From Protonemura montana (Eukaryota; Arthropoda; Insecta; Plecoptera; Nemouridae): a stretch of 64,000 nt of DNA. The notes beneath the pieces were generated by a model. It worked only from the letters and a program-made list of their open reading frames with translations. It did no database searches and was not told the origin of the DNA. Each line of letters opens with the position of its first letter. Positions within the stretch are counted from its first letter, which is position 1. Below are positions 52,201 through 61,200 of the stretch, piece by piece. The DNA lies in assembly GCA_947568835.1 (NCBI GenBank), contig OX387607.1:1054001-1118000 (forward strand), given 5' to 3'. The translations under genes were made by a program, and so were the position numbers.

Positions 52201-55200
52201 CGGGGTTGCTTAACTTTCATCCCTCCAACCTCTCTCCCGAACAGAACTGGTCGTGTGTATGATGGTCACCCATCCAATACCTGACCCAGTGCAGTGTTGC
52301 TTAACTTTCATCCCTCCAACCTCTCTCCCGAACAGAACTGGTCATGTGTATTATGGTCACCCATCCAATACCTGACCCAGCGCAGTGTTGCTTAACTTTC
52401 ATCCCTCCAACCTCTCTCCCGAACAGAACTGGTCATGTGTATGATGGTCACCCATCCAATACCTGACTCAGCGCAGTGTTGCTTAACTTTCATCCCTCCA
52501 ACCTCTCTCCCGAACAGAACTGGTCATGTGTATGATGGTCACCCATCCAATACCTGACTCAGCGCAGTGTTGCTTAACTTTCATCCCTCTAATCTCTCTC
52601 CCGAACAGAACTGGTCATGTGTATGATGGTCACCCATCCAATACCTGACCCAGCGCATTGTTGCTTCACTTTCATCCCTCCAACCTCTCTCCCGAACAGA
52701 ACTGGTCATGTGTATGATGGTCACCCATCCAATACCTGACCCAGCGCAGTGTTGCTTAACTTTCATCCCTCCAACCTCTCTCCCAAACAGAACTGGTCAT
52801 GTGTATGATGGTCACCCATCTAATACGAAGACTGCTCGTTGAAGGATGAGCGAACGGTGAGAGACAAGTGTGTCAAGCGCGACTCGAGAAGGCGGTGGTG
52901 TTTGAAGACGTCTCTGATTTCCAGGATCTTTCTTGGAAGCTCTCAGTGAACATAATATGACAGCTTAGTGGGCCTCTTTGAGGTTATGAAGAACCTTCGT
53001 GATGGAAACCATGTCACTGTTAGTGGTGGCATCGATTCTTGGAGCGTATCATGCTAACTTATGAGGCGGCTGATTCATTCAAAGCCCACAATGGACGGAC
53101 CGACCGACCGGCCGACAGGGAGGGTGTGACAACTTATACTATTTTTGTGGCAATAAAATATTTTATTTTCCTGTCCGAGTCGTTAACTACGCTATGAAAG
53201 TGAAACGGAAAATAGTGAAGAAATCCAGTAATAAACTTGGTGCGAAGGTGACTTTCTGGAGAACGAGTCGGTCATTGCGATGAGAATGGGTTCGTGGTCA
53301 TTTGGAATTAGTTTGACGGCAGCTGTACCTCGGAATGGTCATTCACGATTGGGTGTCGTTAAAATTCCTGCTCCACTAGAAGGCAGTGAGCAGGCGCACA
53401 CAATGGCACTCCCCCAAATCATGACTTCTGACATTTCAGCCGCGCAATTCTAGTGACGCAAGGAAAATACCAATGCACTTTCACATGAGAGAGCGAGTTT
53501 GAAAATATTTCGGGGGGACCGGGATTTCGTAACATATCTTACAAAGCTTGCGAAGGAATGGGGAAACTATGATATGTACGTGGACGCTGAATGAAACCAA
53601 CGCGAATCGATGTTAATTTGGATATTAATGATGTGATATTTAAAAAAAAAAACTATTTAAAAATAGGTTTCAACTAGTGCTCTAAATGGCTGCTCCAACC
53701 CTTGATAAAGTAACAGGTACAAGTTGCGAAACGTCGAGAAATTTAGTTGTCCTTTACTTAGCATGCAAAACCTATTTCAAATAGTTTTTGTTAAAACTAG
53801 TGCTAAGGATAAATCAAGCAGACATGAGTCTAAAAACCATCATTTGATTCTTTTTGTCACTTTTGAAAATATGTGGGTATCGTTGTAGTTACAAATTTGG
53901 TGCCTAGGTTTTCAGCTACTAAGAACACAAGCCGTGAATGCAACGGTGACCTCTTTCTCGCTTCATTTTACCCCGAGCTTGGCTAAAACTAAAGCAGATT
54001 AATGCAGACGAGAAGAATTGTCTGCTAAATAATCGAGTCCATCGCGTGTGAATTCGCTGTCGGACTGAACGGACGTGTTTGCATGTAAGGTAAGACCAGA
54101 CGGAGGAAGGCGAGGGAAGAATCGCAGTTTTCTCACCGTCTTATCGTGGAGTGAAATAGTAAAGCTGACATCGGTCAGTTGTTCGCGCGAGGAAGTGGAC
54201 CGCTAGAAATAAACAATAGCAAGGCACAAAAACTAACAATCATCGTAATTAAATCACATCCAAACCCATCTCTGATCAGAGAGTCAACCAACACAATTAC
54301 AAACTATTTTTAAAATCAGACCGCTTTTACAATCAAATCATTACAGCTTAAGACAAAACGACTGTTTAGCATAACTTAACATTAATTATTTTCCACTTAT
54401 TGCACACATAAATTCGTTACAAACCAGTGTACGATCGTGTCGCCATATTTAGAACAATGCATGTAACGTTCAAGCGATTCCGTATTTAAAATTCAAATCT
54501 AAATAGCTGTCAAAGTGAACGACACGTGAATGAGTTAACTGGTATATCCACATGGCCGTGCATAAACGCGCTTAAAAAAGTATTTTTATTGTTATTTTTG
54601 GCTCGTGCTGTCCGATTTCGAGTCTGTGGTCGATCACCGGGGTCTTCGTTCACCAGCGTGGGTACAGGGTAAGCCTTCAACGCCGTGGTTATAAAATAGG
54701 GTTTTGTTGCTAGCAGCAGTACTAGCAAGTTTGAGGTTAGTTTGCATAGTAACAATGATTCTTTCTACCAGCTCACAGGCTTTGTGCTAGCGTGAGTACC
54801 TCGTATGTTGTGACTGGTTTCTGTGTAGTCTGCCATCAAATGCTTGTTTATGTTCCGCATGGAGGTGTTCTGGTATAGAACGCAGCTCCTGCCAATGATC
54901 TAGGTTGCACCTGTCAACGTTAGGATGTTGGTTGTGTTGATAGGAAGTGTCTTGCCAGAATTTAGGCTCAAAGTATTATGGTTTTTGGCGAATATTGTGT
55001 CTCAGAATGTCTCACATGTGATTGCGTTCGATGAAAGAAGGTTTTTTAACATTCTTGTCGCGAGTTTACTTCAAAATTCAGTAAACGCAAGATTATGAAA
55101 TGTTGTTACATGCTGAGGGGACTTCTGGGCTGGACCAAATGTTTCAGATCTTGTTCCGCTGCTTGACATAAGTTAGGGAGTGTCACAAAATATAAGAATA

Positions 55201-58200
55201 TTTATACAAAAACAAGTAAAAAAATGTTTTGAATTCCATTACTTTTTGGTTTACATATCATTCATATTCATATCAAAGTTGTTTTGAGTTTAAATTGAGT
55301 TGCCAGCCGTAAACAGATGCTTGTGGCACAGCCACATGACAAGCATTGTGAAATATCCATGCCCATTCAGCTTTGCTTCATAGATCGTTGTTTTGAAGAT
55401 ATCTCCAGTGGGAACATGCACCACGACGTCCCAGATTCCCACGATCGCATTTCTATATCTTGACATAACCTTTGCTCTGTCCCAAACCTGCTCCCGAAGC
55501 GGTTATCTGGAGGTTAACTCCCACAACCAGATCAGACCCATGAACATTCCTGACAGCTGAAGTGAAGACGTCGCTTTTTGCCGCCGCCTGTACGAGGGAC
55601 GTTTGTGCGGAAGTTTGTAAATTAGCTAATTGAAAAATGTTTGTCATCTTTTCCTGGCATCGCCTAATGGCTCGCCATTGCAACCGCACCCATAAAAGTC
55701 GGGGTCTGAAATCGACACCGAGCATGCGATGAGCTGAGTGTCGACTTACAGGCTACAGGGACGATTATACCCGAGCCCGCACTGACCGCGTCAGGGCTGT
55801 CCTGTGTTTTTTTTTTTTTTGTAGCCCAGCAAGTGGAATCCACTAGAACGCAGGGATTTCTCCCCTGGGACTATTATAAGTGGAACCGTTGAGATATTTG
55901 TGTGGAAAACTGTGTTCCCCTTTTTTTTTGACCTGAAAGGTTTCCATACAGCAGACCACTAAGCCAGTCGTGAGATTTAACATGTGCGTTTTAACAAAAA
56001 TAATATAAAAAAATGTATTTTCCCCGGGATTCAAAGTGGTTTGTGTATGAAACAGTTTAACGGAATCGATAACGCGAGGTCCTGAACAGTAGAAAGCCAC
56101 CAAAATTCCACTCTGAATGGAATTTTGGTGGGCGAGTTGGTCCCAACTAAACTTGTACCAAATGTTGAGCCTGGTATTCATTTCGAGTCCCTCAGCGGCA
56201 AGCGATAATGAATCAGAAATGAATATCAGGAAGGTAAGCAGCCACAGATCCACAAAGGCGTTGTCGCTGAAGAGGAACCACCCAGTGCATTGTCTTCCTC
56301 ATAGTGCGACCATCTTGAGAGTGGCCGAGACGGTTTCTATAGCCTACTTACTTGAAGCACTTAAATACCCGTGCAATTGCCCGGCCATGTACCGTCCCGT
56401 GATTCCTGCACAAGAGCTTATTAAAATCGCTAAGTGCTCAATAGAAATTGTCGTAAAATGTCACTGCAAATAATTTCGCGGACGCTTTTTATGGCGGTTA
56501 TTTATGGGCATAAAGTCATTTACTTTCCTGCGTTGGATCGGGTTTTCACGCAGCACTTCGATTTCTTTTCTACGAGTAGCTGGATGCAACGATCGACCAT
56601 CTCGACATAGGACAAGATACCGTGATGTATCGACAACACGGGACATAATGTCTCGACATATCGACCATCTAAACACATCACCCGTCATTTTAGTTCTCGT
56701 TGCTAGAGTTTCTGTAGCACTTATTGCGTTCCATCTTCAGTGAGTGGAGAGAGAAAAACCTCGCTTGCAACGTCTGGGGTTTGGAAATCTAGTAATTGAC
56801 TCGAGTCAGTTTGATGAGGCAATGTGCATTAGCAACAAAGAATAAAGGAGATGCCATGATTGTTGGATTCAAGGGAATTGCTGTCATTACTTCCACGAGA
56901 ACTCGACAAAGTTGTTGACGAAAACCGGGGAAAAAACCGTGATTCTTCAGATAAAATAGTAACATAATGCAGCAGAAAGAGATGTGTTCTGAAAGCAAAT
57001 GCGCTGTGGCTGGCAAAGATTGTTGTTACAGCATTGAATTGTTTGCGTAGGTATTCAGTGCGATACCTGGCGTGCAGAGATCATACCTGACTGGCATGTC
57101 TAAGCAGGAGTGCAAACTTGCCGGAGCTAGGAATCAGGATGTGAACCATTTTCACACACCTTCCTGGCCAAGCCACGCCTCTAAGGAATTCTAGTGCATC
57201 TTGTATTGTTGCAAGACCGAGCATGCGGGCAAATTCCCTCGCGTGGTCCCAGTGGGGGATTGGCTTGCTGTACGGAATCCCAGACCTAACTTTACCTGTC
57301 GAATTGCAATACATGAGGTCCAATTTTGGCAATTGTTGTGAGGAGAAAATGAGGACCGAAGTTGAAATTGAAATTGACAGCAAAATGACCCACGGTCAAA
57401 GTATGCAAGCCAGCTAGTTATCGAAAAAACGCCCCTGAAACATTGGGATTCGCCAGATTTCTAGAGCATGGAAAGTGCACGTATTATTTCTTGCGAGGAC
57501 CTCATCATAACGCCTATCAATGGTTCATACGAGCAATCGAAGAAGTTCGATTGGAAATATTTGTGATATAAATATCCCCATCCCAATGTTCGTTTGAAAC
57601 GTGTTGATTTTCGACAAAATATGACATTGATTCAAGATATTTTCGGGCTGCTCATCGCCAATTTATGTCAATGGTGATGTGTCAAAAACCTTCTTCAGCT
57701 CCACGCATCGGTACACTGTTTATTTTAATCTGTATGCACCAAGCTTTGGTCGACCAAGATTCCTTGTTCCGAAATATTAATGCGTCAGAAAACAAGATGT
57801 CGGTCCGCCACTGTTTGTTGCACCATTCCCATACCCCCATGGAGAGCACAAAACGCTTGGCTTTTTTTCCCCGTAACTATTCTAATTTATTGGAGAGAGA
57901 GCTGAAAGGTGCAATAAAATGGGGGCTAAAAGTTAGTAATACTTTGACGCAAACCCGCGGTTTCTCACGGTTTACTGTCAAAATAAAAACAACCGCTCGT
58001 ATACATAGTAAAATATGTTGTAGCTACCCTTATGGGATTTCTCTTCATATTGCTCCATGAAGAGAACGCGATGAATGAGTATACGGGCCAACGGTTCTTA
58101 TCTCAGTTGCTTTGGAAACCAGGCGTCGCGGCACATTATAAGCAATGTAATGCAAGTAAATACTAATTAGTTAAATCATAGATTAAATCGCATTTAGATT

Positions 58201-61200
58201 AGTCCAGTCCCGCATAAATAAACTGTCCTTCAGCATGACTTTCGGTCACTTTAATTGAACAAACTTGAAATAAGCCAGCGTATTGAAGTCGTTTCAAGTT
58301 GAAATCGCTGACGATACTTGATGACCCACTCTGATTTCTGTCCCAATTAATTGATAACCACATTTATATATCGAATCGATCTCTCGCCGGTTGCGGGCAA
58401 AAATCTCTCACGTCGAGAGCTTTTACTCTTGTTTTTTTTTCTTTCATTCCCTGCCCTTCTTTAGGCAAACCGCGACCGGCATCTTCTGGTGGACTGCGTC
58501 GAGATCTAGGCGGCAAGAAACGCCACACCTTCTTGTTGAACGAAAGTAGGTTAGGCACATCGACGGCCATTGCCAGGGTCAGCCGTGTTAATAGGCAGCG
58601 TGCTACAAACGCGCTCCTCCGAGGGGGTGCCAAGCGCAAGGTGATTTTAATCCCTTACAAAAAGCCGGTGCATCACACCCCGGGGACTTCCGTTTCTACC
58701 AAACAGGAAGGGCGCGGTATCCGACGTTTAGTGGACTTGGGCCAGGGATTGGCGCCCCTCTTTTACCAACTTACTTCTCGGCAAACGAAACGGCAATAAA
58801 ACGAATCTACCGTGAATTGTTTTTGTTGTCGTCGAACACAATAGCGCCGTGATAAACCAGCCAAACTATTTACTCTTCGACTTTTGTCCGAAACAACAAC
58901 AAAAAGTACCTGTGAAATGAAGATGTATCCGTCTTTATTCTGAAAGACAACGACCCTAGAGGCCGTACGCTGAGATATGGCCGGACATTTTTGTCGACGA
59001 AATCAATGAACACCTTAAACCACTTTTCCTAAAATCGTCTCGCCTCGAGTGCAAGGACTTTTCAATGAACTAAGCAGCCATTCACCCTCGCCGGGCACGT
59101 GACGGGGAGCACAAGGCGTCTACGTGCCGTGAAAGAGACATGGAAAGACACTTGCTAGGCTAGCCAAGACCTGTCCTCGGAGGGTTGCACCCCGTACAAG
59201 TAGGTGGGTAGCGAGGGGAAGACAAGCATGGACGACCTTACAGATCAAGTTTCTTAGTCCCCAACAGGGTCAACAGTTTTGGTAAGAGTCAGGAATTTCG
59301 CTGTTTTTTGTCGATCGCTTTCTGTGATATCGAAGAAGCGAAGATGGAACGTGCAGGTGAATAGATTTCATCTCCGCTTAAAACACTTTGGTTAGTACAG
59401 TGGAGACCGCGGTTCGATCCCTCGGTTAGGTACACATTATTGACAGGTGAAAAAAACACCGAATTAAAGCCCATAAGTTCCATATCTGACAGTAAAGTTA
59501 TGGAAACAACCGCATACACGACGGGCTTTGAAACAATATCGTCTCTCACGGACCATTCTCCAGTAATACCTCCACTTGTTTCTATGCTATGCTCGGCTGA
59601 GTGCGTTTAACAAGTGCCGTGAGTGCGGCCCAGGGAAAGGAAGCAGCGATGACGAAATAACTCCGCAGTTTACCGCTACGCACACCAAACTACGAGGCGA
59701 CCAACGAACAAACGTAATACGACCGCTACAAGCTTTTTTCAAAGTGAAATTCTCGCGAAATTCGAATCGATTTCGCTGATTAGATTCGTGGACAAGATGG
59801 TCATCCCGTTCATTGTGTGTCGGAAGGTATTTTTCTGTCTTGTCGACACTCCGTACCGGCGATCTTGACCCAAATGCACGACTTTTGAATTGTGCTTGAA
59901 ATATATCTACGAGAGTGTGTGTGTATGTGTACAGGGTCGGATAGGCCCATTAGGCGACCGGGCAAATGCCCGAAGGGCCGGTGGGTTTTTAGTATACTTT
60001 AGGGCCGGTTGAATTTTATCTAAATAATTTGTGTATTTTCTAGTAATGTTTAACGAGAAAAATTAGCCGAGGACGACTTACATTCCCCAGAATCAAGGTG
60101 CCGGCCGGCCGTCGGCTCGCAATGAGCGGCCTGGCGGCAACTCTTTGCGTGCCGACGGCCGAGACTATGGAAACTACGGAAAATAACATTACGTTACGTA
60201 GATGAATAAAAACACTGTGCTGCTTATGATGAAGTATATCGGCATGGTTCGCCGGCCTTTGTTTGACCGATTACCGCCTTGAAAATGTTTGTAGAAATGG
60301 AACCCGTGCTACTATTTCTAGTGTTTGGCGGCGTTAGGAAGGCTTTATCAAAGTATTAATTTCTTAAAAAATTGCGAAAAACATCTAGTATGCGCAATGG
60401 CTAACGAAAGAGTAGCACTAGGTTTGCTTACTGCAATCAGTTCAGTTATAGGGCTGGTTTCCCTATGATCGGGTCGTTTTGTTCAGTGCGTGAAGATTGC
60501 GTATGTGCGTACCTATAATGAGTGACAGTAATCTAGCGAGTGCAAACGACGACGATGGATCTGGATCAGGGAAAAGGAAATTGTTACAAGGGGGGGGGGG
60601 GGGGGGGGGCGGAAAAGTTAAGATGTAAGCGGCAGAAATTGCTCAAAGAAGAGGCACAAAAGTGCTTTAAACTGACTGATTTGTTTACTAAAAGTTGCCA
60701 GTAAATGTGACGCCCGTTCCCAATGAGGCTCTACTTGTACCAACACCACCGGCGGCCCCGTCTGCGTTGGACATTCAGCCACAAACTTCAACCGATTTTC
60801 CAAGGATACAGCCAAATTTCCCAGACCAAGAAGTTGCAGCGGATGCGCCATTGTCACAACCCATAGCGCCAGAACAACTGGCTGGACAAGGTGAACACTT
60901 CAATCATTTTCAGAGGCCTATTAAATCGAACGGGCCCATTTCTTCCGGGAGCACCCATTCCAGTCTTACGATAATTTACCCTTTAATGGACCAAAAGTTT
61001 TCAACAGAAAAGATGGGACAAATCGTCGCTGGTTAAGCTATGACACCAACCAGAAAGCTCTATTTTGCACCGTGTGCACCGCTTATGGCGCTATTAACTC
61101 GGATTACGTGCAATTTAAGTCAATTGGGATGACGGACTAGCGCCATGTTTACACTCGCATAGAAGAACATGAAAGAAGTGTACATCACTGCGAAAACACC

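Noticed and set aside
58364..58799. Overlapping Arg/Lys-rich ORFs on both strands
   Set aside because: No recognisable domain, no splice context and opposite-strand overlap; left as intron sequence.
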